This document shows, piece by piece, positions 27,730 through 36,118 of a stretch of 64,000 bases of DNA. The first letter of the stretch is position 1. Each line of letters starts with the position of its first letter. The position numbers and the translations under genes were made by a program. The notes under the pieces were generated by a model that had not been told where the DNA came from, did not search any database, and saw nothing but the letters and a program-made list of their open reading frames with translations. This DNA is from Sutcliffiella rhizosphaerae (lineage in GTDB: Bacteria; Bacillota; Bacilli; Bacillales; Bacillaceae_I), in assembly GCF_917563925.1 (NCBI RefSeq), contig NZ_CAKJTJ010000002.1:1-64000 (forward strand). Reading direction: 5' to 3'.

Positions 27730-29394
27730 TTAAACTTCCATAATAATTGGAAGGATCATTGGACGACGTTTTGTTTTTTCGTATAAATGCTGGTTGAGGG
27801 ACTCTCTAATCTTTAGTTTAAGGCTCGACCATTCTAATACCTGTTCTTTAACCGCATTATCTAATATTTTCGCTACAATATCGTTTGCTTTTTCTAACAA
27901 TTCTTCCGATTCTCTTACATAAACAAATCCTCTTGAAATTAATTCAGGCCCTGCCACAACTTTTTTCTGAGCTTTACTTATGGAAACGACAATAATAAGT
28001 ATCCCATCTTGTGACAATAACCTTCTGTCCCTAAGCACAATATTTCCAATGTCACCTACACCAAGTCCATCTATAAGCACATTTCCTACAGGAACTTTTC
28101 CACTATATTTACCTTCACCATCTGTAAATTCGATGACGTCTCCTTTGTTAGGTAAAAAAATGTTTTCCTTCTGAATGCCCACACTTTCTGCAACCTTTGA
28201 AAGAGCACGCTGCATCTTGAATTCGCCTTGTATCGGAATGACATAACGCGGTTTTAACAAATTCAACATTAATTTCAATTCTTCTTGACATCCATGTCCG
28301 GAGGAATGAATTTTTTTCTGACCGTAAATGACTACTGCACCGGAACGATACAGCTTGTCTATTACTTTAGCCACTGTTATTTCAGTACCAGGAGTTGGAG
28401 ATGCAGCAATTATTACAATATCTCGCTCTTTAATATGTACATATTTATGTGCACCATTTGCCATTTTCATCATTGATGACATTAATTGCGAATGTGTCCC
28501 AATTGTTAAAATAACTAATTGATTATCATTTTGTTTTCCAATGTCGTGGACTGGAACAAGTAAGCCCTCTGGCATGCTTAAATATCCTAACTCTATTGCA
28601 ATATCAAAGTTGCGGTCTGTTGGAGGGGAGACGACTACTAGTTTTCTATTATTATCTATTGTTGCTTGGATAATTTGTTGAATACGTCCGACGTTGGTAG
28701 ATAAACATGCAGCAAATACCCTTCCCTTTGCATTATAAATTACGTCTGTGATTTCTTGTTTCACTACAGTTTCGGAAAGTGTATAGCCTGGCTTTTCTGC
28801 ATTCGTGCTATCGTTTAATACACATAACACACCTTTATTGCCAATTTCAGCAATTTTCCCTAAATCGGAATTTTGCGACAAATGAGATTGATCGAATTTA
28901 AAATCACCTGTATGGACAATCGCTCCCTGTGAGGTGTGAAAGCAAATTCCAACAGAGTCTGGAATACTATGATTTGTTCGGAAGAACGTGACTACCGCAT
29001 TCCGCATTTCCAAAACTGAATTTTCATTTATTTCTTGAAAATTAACCTTTTTAGGTGTTCCGATTCCCTTAATAAGCTCTTTAGCAAAGGCAATGGTAAG
29101 TTTTGTTGCATAAACTGGTGTTGGTATCTTCCTTAAAATATATGCCAATGCTCCCATATGCTCTTCATGTCCATGTGTTAAGAAGATACCTTCGATTTTT
29201 TGTTTATTTTCTTCAAGATAAGTTATATCCGGAATGACCTTATCAATCCCAAACATTCCGTCTTCCGGTATCATCACGCCAGTATCCATAATATAGATTG
29301 AATCATCTGTCTCAAGGACATACATATTTTTTCCGTTTTCCCCTATCCCCCCAAGGGCAAATACCTTAAGCTTCTCTGTCTGTGGTGTATTCAC
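27730..29394 (-). CDS. rnjB: Ribonuclease J2
   Basis: This 554-residue beta-CASP metallo-beta-lactamase RNase is a partner of RNase J1 in 5'-to-3' decay and maturation. The expected zinc motif HxHxDH reads HGHEEH (74-79), with Asp replaced by Glu. The usual GSQGEP motif of the beta-CASP domain reads GTHSQL. Both changes suggest reduced activity, in line with known weak J2 enzymes. Other motifs (HSIPDS, HTGDFKFD, SSGHG) are intact, as is the C-terminal PMILPIIMEV. The start is GTG with AGGAGGT upstream. Its place between dapA and tepA identifies J2 rather than J1. Confidence 0.93.
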   Translation of the reverse strand: MNTPQTEKLKVFALGGIGENGKNMYVLETDDSIYIMDTGVMIPEDGMFGIDKVIPDITYLEENKQKIEGIFLTHGHEEHMGALAYILRKIPTPVYATKLTIAFAKELIKGIGTPKKVNFQEINENSVLEMRNAVVTFFRTNHSIPDSVGICFHTSQGAIVHTGDFKFDQSHLSQNSDLGKIAEIGNKGVLCVLNDSTNAEKPGYTLSETVVKQEITDVIYNAKGRVFAACLSTNVGRIQQIIQATIDNNRKLVVVSPPTDRNFDIAIELGYLSMPEGLLVPVHDIGKQNDNQLVILTIGTHSQLMSSMMKMANGAHKYVHIKERDIVIIAASPTPGTEITVAKVIDKLYRSGAVVIYGQKKIHSSGHGCQEELKLMLNLLKPRYVIPIQGEFKMQRALSKVAESVGIQKENIFLPNKGDVIEFTDGEGKYSGKVPVGNVLIDGLGVGDIGNIVLRDRRLLSQDGILIIVVSISKAQKKVVAGPELISRGFVYVRESEELLEKANDIVAKILDNAVKEQVLEWSSLKLKIRESLNQHLYEKTKRRPMILPIIMEV

Positions 29395-29750
29395 TTTTTT
29401 ACCTCCTAGAATTAGTTCCCATCCAAATTATGACGAACATGCATGTATGCATATAGAGATTTATCATACAATCAACCTGATTATACTTAATGAATATCCG
29501 CTCCATGTCATTTGAAAATATTATAACGTATGCAAGAATTGGAATACAAGGATTATTGTATATCGTGATTTTCAGTATCTTTTTCCTATCTAGGCAGAGG
29601 AAGTTACTAACAAGTGATATTGCACTAACTTAAGACCATTTCCGAATACTTTGTTGCATCTTTTACCTTTCGTACCGTCAGAACATTTGTTCTATAATGG
29701 TCGTTTATAACAGGGGGAATTCCAAAGAAAAATATATAAAGAGGAGTGAT
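29395..29750. other. Intergenic gap between rnjB and the methyltransferase remnant
   Basis: A 356-bp stretch between divergent genes. On the minus strand a TATAAT (29480-29485) could serve rnjB but has no good -35 at 17 bp. I see no repeat or structured element. Confidence 0.4.
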
Positions 29751-30333
29751 ATGTTTGATTAATCCTTTTTAAGAATTTAATCGAAAGACAATATGGAATC
29801 CCACAAGGTCTATTTTTGGACATACATTGGTGAAAAAATGGTGCGGCGACATAAGAGTGAAACTTTTTGGACTATAGATTTACTAGAACTTGTGCATGGT
29901 GAGACTTAGGTTGTGGTGCTGGATCTGCAATGAAAACTATAAAGTAGAAAACGTTGTTGGTTTGGTTCTTTTTTCAACCTTCATACGTTCCGCTGCAATT
30001 AGAAATAAAAACGCAATCAAAACTAAAAAAGCAAAATTAGTTCAAGCAAATGTAAATAAATTGCCGTTCGAGAATAAACAGTTTGACAGAGTCTTTAGTA
30101 TACATACCATTTATTTTTGGGAGAGTATATTTGTTACTTTATCAGAAACTTACAGGGTGATGAAACATGGGGGATTTTTTGTAATTACCTTATGCGAAGG
30201 GAAAAATAACGTTGTTTGGAAGATATAAAAAAGATGGTTGACGAAAGTAGGCTTTTCTAAAGTGGCAAGGATAGGTGGGCCATTGTCTAGACAATTCCAT
30301 ACAATTGCTATTGTTGGCTATAAACCTTTTTAA
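29751..30333 (+). pseudogene. Decayed class I SAM-dependent methyltransferase gene
   Basis: This is the only plus-strand gene in the window. After an ATG with GAGGAGTG upstream, a stop comes within four codons. Several frame shifts are needed to read methyltransferase sequence: KNLIERQYG, then TYIGEKMVRRHKSETFWTIDLLEL, then the SAM motif DLGCGAGSAMK. A stop follows, then KLPFENKQFDRVFSIHTIYFWE and finally a restored tail ending VGYKPF at 30333. The longest intact stretch (29890-30228) has no proper start region and lacks the SAM site. The order of motifs is that of a small methyltransferase. It looks recently broken. Confidence 0.8.
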
Positions 30334-30423
30334 GATTATGCATTTTAAGTAAAGGCTGAGTGTTCCTCCTTACAATTAGAACTACGACAAACCCCTGACT
30401 AGGAAGTACTTTTTTTAAAACAA

Positions 30424-30448
30424 ACAAAAGGACCACAAGGATCCTTTT
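30424..30448 (-). terminator. Intrinsic terminator of dapA
   Basis: AAAGGATCC/GGTCCTTT stem with one bulge, followed by TGTTTG on the minus strand, 20 nt after dapA. Confidence 0.7.
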
Positions 30449-30468
30449 ATTTTAACTCGTTTTCTAAA

Positions 30469-31353
30469 TTATCTCTTGACAGAATCATAGTTCAAAATAT
30501 TTGTCAGAGTAACTCTTTCTTCTTCAGTAAGAGGAACTAAAGGAAGTCGTACACCACCTACATCAAGTCCCTTTAATTGTAATGCTGTCTTAACTGGTGT
30601 TGGGGATGGCGAGCTAAATAATCCTTTCATAACCGGGAGCAAGGATTGATGTAATTTAGCTGCTTGAGCATGTTCTCCTGTTTCAAATGCTTGAATCATC
30701 TCTTGCATGCTATCTCCAATAATATGAGATGCAACAGAAACAACACCTTTCCCACCTATAGCAAGTACAGGAATAGTTAAACCGTCATCTCCACTGTAAA
30801 GAACGAAATCATCAGAGGTTTTTGCAATAATTTCTGTCATAGCATCAAGATTTCCACTTGCCTCTTTGACAGCAATTATATTCTTAATTTCTGACAGTCT
30901 TACGATTGTGTCAACTTCCATATTAATTACTGAACGACCAGGAATATTGTAAAGCATCACTGGAAGATTCGTCTCAGAAGCAATAGCTTTAAAATGTTGA
31001 TACAATCCCTCTTGATTTGGTTTATTATAATATGGAGCAACGAGCATAATTGCATCCACGCCTAACGCTTCAGCTTTTTTAGTTAAATCTATAGAAGCAC
31101 GTGTATTATTACTACCTGTACCTGCAATAACAGGAATTCTGCCGTCCACAACTTTTACTGTATGTTCAAATAAAGCTAGTTTTTCTTCTGTTGAAAGGGT
31201 GGGGGATTCACCAGTTGTTCCAGCGATTACAAGTGAATCGGTTCCATTTGTAATGAGGTAATTAATGAGCTGAGTTGTTTTATTGAAGTCGATATTACCC
31301 TTATTGTCAAAAGGGGTTACCATTGCAGTTGATACTTTACCAAAATTAATCAT
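30469..31353 (-). CDS. dapA: 4-hydroxy-tetrahydrodipicolinate synthase
   Basis: This 294-residue TIM-barrel class I aldolase condenses pyruvate with aspartate semialdehyde, the first step of the lysine/diaminopimelate branch. The GTTGESPTL motif, the active-site Tyr (LYNIPGR) and the Schiff-base Lys (AVKEASG) are present. I use the ATG at 31353 because the protein then starts MINFGKVSTAMVTPF like B. subtilis DapA. It overlaps the dapG stop by 8 nt (ATGATTAA). Its product is also the substrate of the dipicolinate synthase encoded at 33900-35401. Confidence 0.96.
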   Translation of the reverse strand: MINFGKVSTAMVTPFDNKGNIDFNKTTQLINYLITNGTDSLVIAGTTGESPTLSTEEKLALFEHTVKVVDGRIPVIAGTGSNNTRASIDLTKKAEALGVDAIMLVAPYYNKPNQEGLYQHFKAIASETNLPVMLYNIPGRSVINMEVDTIVRLSEIKNIIAVKEASGNLDAMTEIIAKTSDDFVLYSGDDGLTIPVLAIGGKGVVSVASHIIGDSMQEMIQAFETGEHAQAAKLHQSLLPVMKGLFSSPSPTPVKTALQLKGLDVGGVRLPLVPLTEEERVTLTNILNYDSVKR

Positions 31354-32617
31354 GTACTTTCTTCTCTCCTTCATCTACTACAGGTTGCAGTACCGTTACT
31401 TTCTTTCTCGCAAGGTTGAATGCTTTATGCAAAGCGTTAACAGCCTTAATCATATCCTCTTGCTTCACTAAGACCCAGATGGTTGTATGGCTATCTGCAG
31501 ATTGCAAAATTTGAATTCCAAGTTCAGATAAAGCTGTTACTATTCTAGAAGTAACCCCTGGAACTCCGGACATACCAGCACCTACTGTCGCAACTTTTGC
31601 ACAGTGTCTATTCACTTTAGGTTCATATCCTAATTTTTGTAATACGCTCACAGCCTTCTCACTCATATCATCTGATACTGTGTATACGACACTAGTTGGA
31701 GATATATTAAAAAAATCCACACTTATCTGTTCATTAGCCATCGATCTGAAAACTTCGGTTTGGATACCGTAATCTCCTTCTTTTGCGTACACTTTTATTT
31801 GTGTGACATTTGGTACATGGGCAATTCCAGTGATTATTCGTTCCTTCACGTCAGTACCTTTTCCTGTTTTATCAAGAGAGGTGACTAATGTTCCTGGTGA
31901 ATTGGAATAGGTGGAACGGATCCGGATCGGGATTTTCGCCTGCATTGCTATTTCTACTGCCCTAGGGTGGATAACTTTCGCTCCTTGGTATGCCATGTTA
32001 CAAATCTCATTGTAAGTGACAACTGGTAGAGGGAACGCATCTTCAACTATTCGGGGATCAGCAGTCATTACACCTTCCACATCTGTAAATATATCTATCC
32101 ATTCTGATTGAAGTGCTGCACCAAGTGCAGCTGCAGAGGTATCGCTTCCCCCCCTGCCAATTGTACTGATATTCCCGTTCCTTGATTCACCTTGAAATCC
32201 AGCAACTACTACTACTTGATGATATTTTAACATTTCCAATAACTTTTCGCATTTCATTTCAATGATACGGGCATTTGTGTGATCATTGTTCGTACGAAAA
32301 CCTGCCTGTGGACCGTTGAGCGCAGTTGCTGTTATACCATGATTTAATAAAAGATTACTAAACACTATGGAAGAGATAATCTCCCCACAGGATAAAAGCA
32401 TATCAATCTCCCGTTTAGATACGAGCTTCTTTTCCTGATCAATTATATTCAGCAGAGTATCAGTGGCATATGGATCCCCTTTACGTCCCATAGCAGAAAC
32501 AACGACCACCACTCTGAAGCCTTCTTGAACAGCCCTTTGAATATGTTTTACTGCTGCATTTCTACTTTTTTCATCTTTTACTGACGTTCCACCGAACTTT
32601 TGAACAACAATTTTCAT
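31346..32617 (-). CDS. dapG: Aspartokinase I (DapG)
   Basis: This 423-residue aspartate kinase phosphorylates aspartate at the entry to lysine, diaminopimelate and dipicolinate synthesis. The kinase motif KFGGTSV is near the N-terminus (about 6-12), with GRGGSDTSA near 150. Two ACT domains follow (about 265-340 and 345-405). In B. subtilis DapG is the diaminopimelate-inhibited isoenzyme. Its place beside asd and dapA supports DapG over LysC or ThrD. I chose the ATG at 32617, which has GAGGTG 7 nt upstream. Confidence 0.95.
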   Translation of the reverse strand: MKIVVQKFGGTSVKDEKSRNAAVKHIQRAVQEGFRVVVVVSAMGRKGDPYATDTLLNIIDQEKKLVSKREIDMLLSCGEIISSIVFSNLLLNHGITATALNGPQAGFRTNNDHTNARIIEMKCEKLLEMLKYHQVVVVAGFQGESRNGNISTIGRGGSDTSAAALGAALQSEWIDIFTDVEGVMTADPRIVEDAFPLPVVTYNEICNMAYQGAKVIHPRAVEIAMQAKIPIRIRSTYSNSPGTLVTSLDKTGKGTDVKERIITGIAHVPNVTQIKVYAKEGDYGIQTEVFRSMANEQISVDFFNISPTSVVYTVSDDMSEKAVSVLQKLGYEPKVNRHCAKVATVGAGMSGVPGVTSRIVTALSELGIQILQSADSHTTIWVLVKQEDMIKAVNALHKAFNLARKKVTVLQPVVDEGEKKVHD

Positions 32618-32731
32618 ATTTTGACACCTCATCGTGGTTTAGAAACATCCATAATACATACGAAATATGTGCACAAAATAGTACCTGTTCCTTAGGAACA
32701 AGTGAGTATTGTTCAAGGCTGTGTGTTCTTG

Positions 32732-32759
32732 AAAAAAGGGTCTATATTAGACCCTTTTC
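32732..32759 (-). terminator. Intrinsic terminator between asd and dapG
   Basis: AAAGGGTCT/AGACCCTTT stem with a short loop followed by TTTC on the minus strand. It starts just after the asd stop and about 115 nt upstream of dapG. Confidence 0.8.
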
Positions 32760-32761
32760 CA

Positions 32762-33799
32762 TTACTTTACTACTCCAAGACGTACCAAGCTTTCTGCAAT
32801 TTGTACTGAATTCCAAGCAGCTCCCTTTAGAAGATTGTCAGAAACAATCCATAGATGGAAGCCTTTAGCATTATCAAGGTCTTTTCTTATGCGGCCAACA
32901 TACACATCATTGGAACCGACACAGTTTGCAGGCATTGGATAAAGCTGTTCATTCGGATCATCTTGTAGAACAACTCCTGGAGCTTTTTCTAGTAACATCT
33001 TCATATCTTGAACAGTCACATTTTCGTCTTCTACTTCAATATATACCGACTCAGAATGTCCTGTTACAACTGGAAGACGAACACATGTAGCAGCAACTTG
33101 AAGTTGTTGATCATGCATTATTTTTTTTGTCTCATTTATCATTTTTAGTTCTTCAAATGTAAATCCATTCTCTTCAAACTTGTCAATTTGCGGGATGGCA
33201 TTAAATGCAATTTGATAATGCTTATCATCCCCTTTAACAGGCAGGATGGAAGGTGTAAAGTCTTCATTGTTTAAAATAGATTGCGATTGGGATTTCAGCT
33301 CTTCAATTGCCGCTGCCCCTGCTCCTGAAACAGCTTGATAAGTACTTACAATAACTTTTTTAAGTCCAAAAGATTTCCGAATAGGCTCTAAAGCGACAAC
33401 CATTTGAATGGTGGAACAATTCGGATTCGCAATGATGCCATTGTGGTTTCTGATATCTTCTTCGTTCACTTCTGGCACAACAAGTGGAACGTTTGGATCC
33501 ATTCTAAAAAAGCTTGTATTATCAACTACAACTGCGCCTCTCTTTGCCGCTTCTGGTGCTAGCTCTTTTGAGACACTTCCACCAGCACTGAATAAAGCGA
33601 TTTGCACTCCTTCAAATTTATTTGGAGTTGCGGCTTCTATCGTAACTTCCTGCCCTTTAAACATCACTTTTTTGCCTGCTGATCGTTCTGAAGACAATAA
33701 GGTCAATTTACTTACAGGAAATTGTCTTTGCTCTAACGTATTTAGAATTTGTTGTCCTACTGCTCCTGTTGCTCCAACTACTGCTACATGATAACCCAT
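32762..33799 (-). CDS. asd: Aspartate-semialdehyde dehydrogenase
   Basis: This 345-residue enzyme reduces aspartyl phosphate to aspartate semialdehyde, common to lysine, threonine and methionine synthesis. The NADP site GATGAVG is at about 9-15. The active-site Cys is in NPNCSTIQ and the His lies in the VTGHSESV region. The start follows AAGAGGTG. Upstream lies the dpaAB terminator and downstream its own terminator, so asd may be expressed on its own as well as by read-through into dapG-dapA. Confidence 0.96.
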   Translation of the reverse strand: MGYHVAVVGATGAVGQQILNTLEQRQFPVSKLTLLSSERSAGKKVMFKGQEVTIEAATPNKFEGVQIALFSAGGSVSKELAPEAAKRGAVVVDNTSFFRMDPNVPLVVPEVNEEDIRNHNGIIANPNCSTIQMVVALEPIRKSFGLKKVIVSTYQAVSGAGAAAIEELKSQSQSILNNEDFTPSILPVKGDDKHYQIAFNAIPQIDKFEENGFTFEELKMINETKKIMHDQQLQVAATCVRLPVVTGHSESVYIEVEDENVTVQDMKMLLEKAPGVVLQDDPNEQLYPMPANCVGSNDVYVGRIRKDLDNAKGFHLWIVSDNLLKGAAWNSVQIAESLVRLGVVK

Positions 33800-33851
33800 T
33801 TATAAATGCACCTCTTTTTTACATATATTTTTTCATTTTATCATACTACTG

Positions 33852-33890
33852 AAATAAAGAAGAGAAGAAAATCATACTTTCTTCTCTTCT
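33852..33890 (-). terminator. Intrinsic terminator of dpaAB
   Basis: AGAAGAGAAG/CTTCTCTTCT stem followed by TTTATTTC on the minus strand, just after the dpaB stop. Confidence 0.8.
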
Positions 33891-33899
33891 AACATAAAT

Positions 33900-34502
33900 T
33901 TATTGTTGATCATCTTTATACCTTTCTACAATCACTGGTTGAACTTGCTTATGCTCCAAAGCATGAAGGACAGTCGGCACAAGCATATTCATTCTTGCAA
34001 CCATTGAGTTTGGTTTCTTCTCAGGTGCATCCTGTCCATAAGGTATAAAATAGATATTTTTAGTAGCCATCAATCTCATTAGATTTATCCCATTTAAACC
34101 CAATGCGTCATTTGTCGATATTCCTAAAACTACAGGGTGGTGATTTCTCAAAGTCGCTTTAGCAGCCATCAATACAGGTGAATCAGTCAGTGCATTCGCA
34201 AGTTTACTCATGGAATTACCCGTAAGAGGAGCTATTATCATGCAATCTAAGGGGATTTTGGGACCAAGAGGTTCTGCTTTTACAATAGAATCAATTACTT
34301 TATTACCTGTAATCTCTTCAATTTTTTTTATCCAGTCCTCTCCCTGCCCAAATCTAGTGGTTGTATGTTGAACGGTTGAAGTGACCACGGGTAGAACTTC
34401 TGCGCCAGCATCTACAAGCTTCTGAAGTTCTGGTACTACTGCATCGTAAGTACAATGAGAACCTGTTAAACCAAAGCCTAGCCTTTTACCTTTTAATTGC
34501 AT
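33900..34502 (-). CDS. dpaB: Dipicolinate synthase subunit B (SpoVFB)
   Basis: This 200-residue flavoprotein-like subunit works with DpaA to convert dihydrodipicolinate-pathway product to dipicolinic acid in the mother cell. It aligns closely with B. subtilis SpoVFB (GFGLTGSHCTY, APLTGNSMSKLANA). The start overlaps the end of dpaA by 10 nt, a firm sign of coupled translation. Dipicolinate, complexed with calcium, fills the spore core. Confidence 0.95.
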   Translation of the reverse strand: MQLKGKRLGFGLTGSHCTYDAVVPELQKLVDAGAEVLPVVTSTVQHTTTRFGQGEDWIKKIEEITGNKVIDSIVKAEPLGPKIPLDCMIIAPLTGNSMSKLANALTDSPVLMAAKATLRNHHPVVLGISTNDALGLNGINLMRLMATKNIYFIPYGQDAPEKKPNSMVARMNMLVPTVLHALEHKQVQPVIVERYKDDQQ

Positions 34503-35401
34503 GATTCATTCCCCTCTTTTCCTGACAAATCTTCACTAAGTAATTGCGAAAGTACGTTAGCCACAATTTGACCAGCCGTTTTGGGTGCGACTATGCCTGG
34601 TAGACCTGGTGCCAATAATGCTTTGATGCCACGTTTTTCTGCGTACCGAAAATCTGTCCCACCAGGTTTGGAAGCCAAATCAATAATCAGCGTGTGAGCA
34701 GGCATTTTGGAAATTACATCTGATGTGACTATTTGATAAGGAATAGTGTTGATACAAACATCCACTTCTGTCACATTCTCAGCAAGATTTTCTAAATGAA
34801 AGGGCGTTAGCCCCATTTCAAATATTCGTGCTAAATGCTCCGATTTTCTAGCACCCACTCTAACATTCGCTCCTAATGCAGAAAATGTCCGCGCAACGCT
34901 CATGCCTACTCTTCCAAGTCCAAGCACAGCAACCTTGGAATTGTGAATGGTAATATCCGTATGCTGAATAACCATCATAATAGTGCCTTCAACTGTTGGA
35001 ATGGCATTATAAATTGCAACGTCGTCCCTTTCGAACAACTGCACTAGTTTTCGGTTTGTATTCCCCACTAATTGATCTAAATATGCATTAGTAATCCCTG
35101 AATAAATGGTGCAGTGTTCAGGAGTGCTCCCTAGAATTTCCTTTGAGAGAATGATTTTTTCATTTGAAAATATACTGTCTACTTGCCCCTCTAGATTCGT
35201 TCCAGGAACAGGCAGGATTATGGCACTAACTGTTGAAAAATCTACTTCATCTAACTGTTCTTTTGATGCACCTGTGAACCCGTGATCCAGCTGGTCAAAT
35301 CCTATTAGAGAGAGCTTTGCATCCAGCTCAATCAGCTTACGTATAACTTCCAGCTGCCTTGCATCACCGCCAATGACAGCTATGTGCATACCGGTCAGCA
35401 T
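34493..35401 (-). CDS. dpaA: Dipicolinate synthase subunit A (SpoVFA)
   Basis: This 302-residue Rossmann-fold dehydrogenase-like subunit has an N-terminal motif VIGGDARQLE and a central NAD(P)-type GLGRVGMS. The C-terminal region (LLAPGLPGIVAPKTAG) matches SpoVFA. It begins MLTGMHIAVIGG like the B. subtilis protein and has GAAGGTGA upstream. A SigK-like promoter precedes it, fitting mother-cell expression late in sporulation. Confidence 0.95.
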   Translation of the reverse strand: MLTGMHIAVIGGDARQLEVIRKLIELDAKLSLIGFDQLDHGFTGASKEQLDEVDFSTVSAIILPVPGTNLEGQVDSIFSNEKIILSKEILGSTPEHCTIYSGITNAYLDQLVGNTNRKLVQLFERDDVAIYNAIPTVEGTIMMVIQHTDITIHNSKVAVLGLGRVGMSVARTFSALGANVRVGARKSEHLARIFEMGLTPFHLENLAENVTEVDVCINTIPYQIVTSDVISKMPAHTLIIDLASKPGGTDFRYAEKRGIKALLAPGLPGIVAPKTAGQIVANVLSQLLSEDLSGKEGNESCN

Positions 35402-35467
35402 ATATAGGTCACCTTCTTCTACTTCATGAATGATTTTTATTTCTGTCTCAAGTTTTTCTTACTTACA

Positions 35468-35496
35468 CATCTTATGTATTCGGAATTTAATCTGTG
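35468..35496 (-). promoter_or_regulatory. SigK-like promoter of dpaAB
   Basis: On the minus strand a -35 CACA (35493-35496), 16 bp and -10 CATAAGATG (35468-35476) match the SigK consensus (MACM, 16-17 bp, CATANNNTA) at all but one position. It lies about 65 nt upstream of dpaA. spoVFA is a SigK gene in B. subtilis. The rest of the 35402-35713 gap shows nothing else I can name. Confidence 0.65.
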
Positions 35497-35713
35497 ATTA
35501 AATCTGTAGAGAAAGCAAACAGTCATGTAGAAAAGGAGAAGCACCTCGTTTTACTACTGACAAGATAAGGCGAACTGGTTAGAAACATTGGTTTCACCTT
35601 AGGTTACACTTCATGTTTGGATAATGAACCTTCTTCATAAAGGGACAAGGTCAACCAGTAGGAAGAATAGTCCCTGAAACGGAAATCAACGGTCTTTGTA
35701 ATCTACTAGGTAC

Positions 35714-35763
35714 AAAAAAAAACTGTAGACAACCTCGAAGTATCTCGAGAATATCTACAGTTT
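35714..35763 (-). terminator. Intrinsic terminator of ymxH
   Basis: ACTGTAGA/TCTACAGT stem with an inner CTCGAGATACTTCGAG hairpin, followed by a nine-T run on the minus strand. Confidence 0.85.
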
Positions 35764-35793
35764 GAATTGTTATGGAAATTATAGGATGATGGT

Positions 35794-36039
35794 TCATTCA
35801 TCATCATCAGGTATATCTATAATAATCATATCTGTTCCGATCTTCTTAATATGATTCCAAGGCACACGAATCTCATTTCCTTCTTTTTTGAAACCGAACC
35901 ATTTCAACGAGGGAATAATCAACGATCGGATCTCCCCGGTATTTTCGTTTATTTCCAAATCCGTATGACCCAGTACACCTAGCCTTTCAGCTCTTTTTAC
36001 ATCAACTATTTCCTTACCGCTCATCTCACTTAGTCTCAT
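35794..36039 (-). CDS. ymxH: YlmC/YmxH-family sporulation protein (PRC barrel)
   Basis: This 81-residue PRC-barrel protein is similar to B. subtilis YmxH (MRLSELSGKEIVD start, IPSLKWFGF, KKIGTDMIIID). It ends in an acidic PDDDE tail. Its exact role is unknown. It is conserved between mlpA and the dpaA gene in Bacilli. The start follows AGGGGGTG. Confidence 0.92.
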   Translation of the reverse strand: MRLSEMSGKEIVDVKRAERLGVLGHTDLEINENTGEIRSLIIPSLKWFGFKKEGNEIRVPWNHIKKIGTDMIIIDIPDDDE

Positions 36040-36080
36040 GCTTATTCACCCCCTACCTATATATATTAGGAGGGATACAT

Positions 36081-36111
36081 AAAAAATACCTGCCAATCCA
36101 ACATGACAGGT
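36081..36111 (-). terminator. Intrinsic terminator of mlpA
   Basis: ACCTGTCA/TGGCAGGT stem (one G-U pair) followed by ATTTTTTAT on the minus strand. Confidence 0.8.
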
Positions 36112-36118
36112 ACAATGT

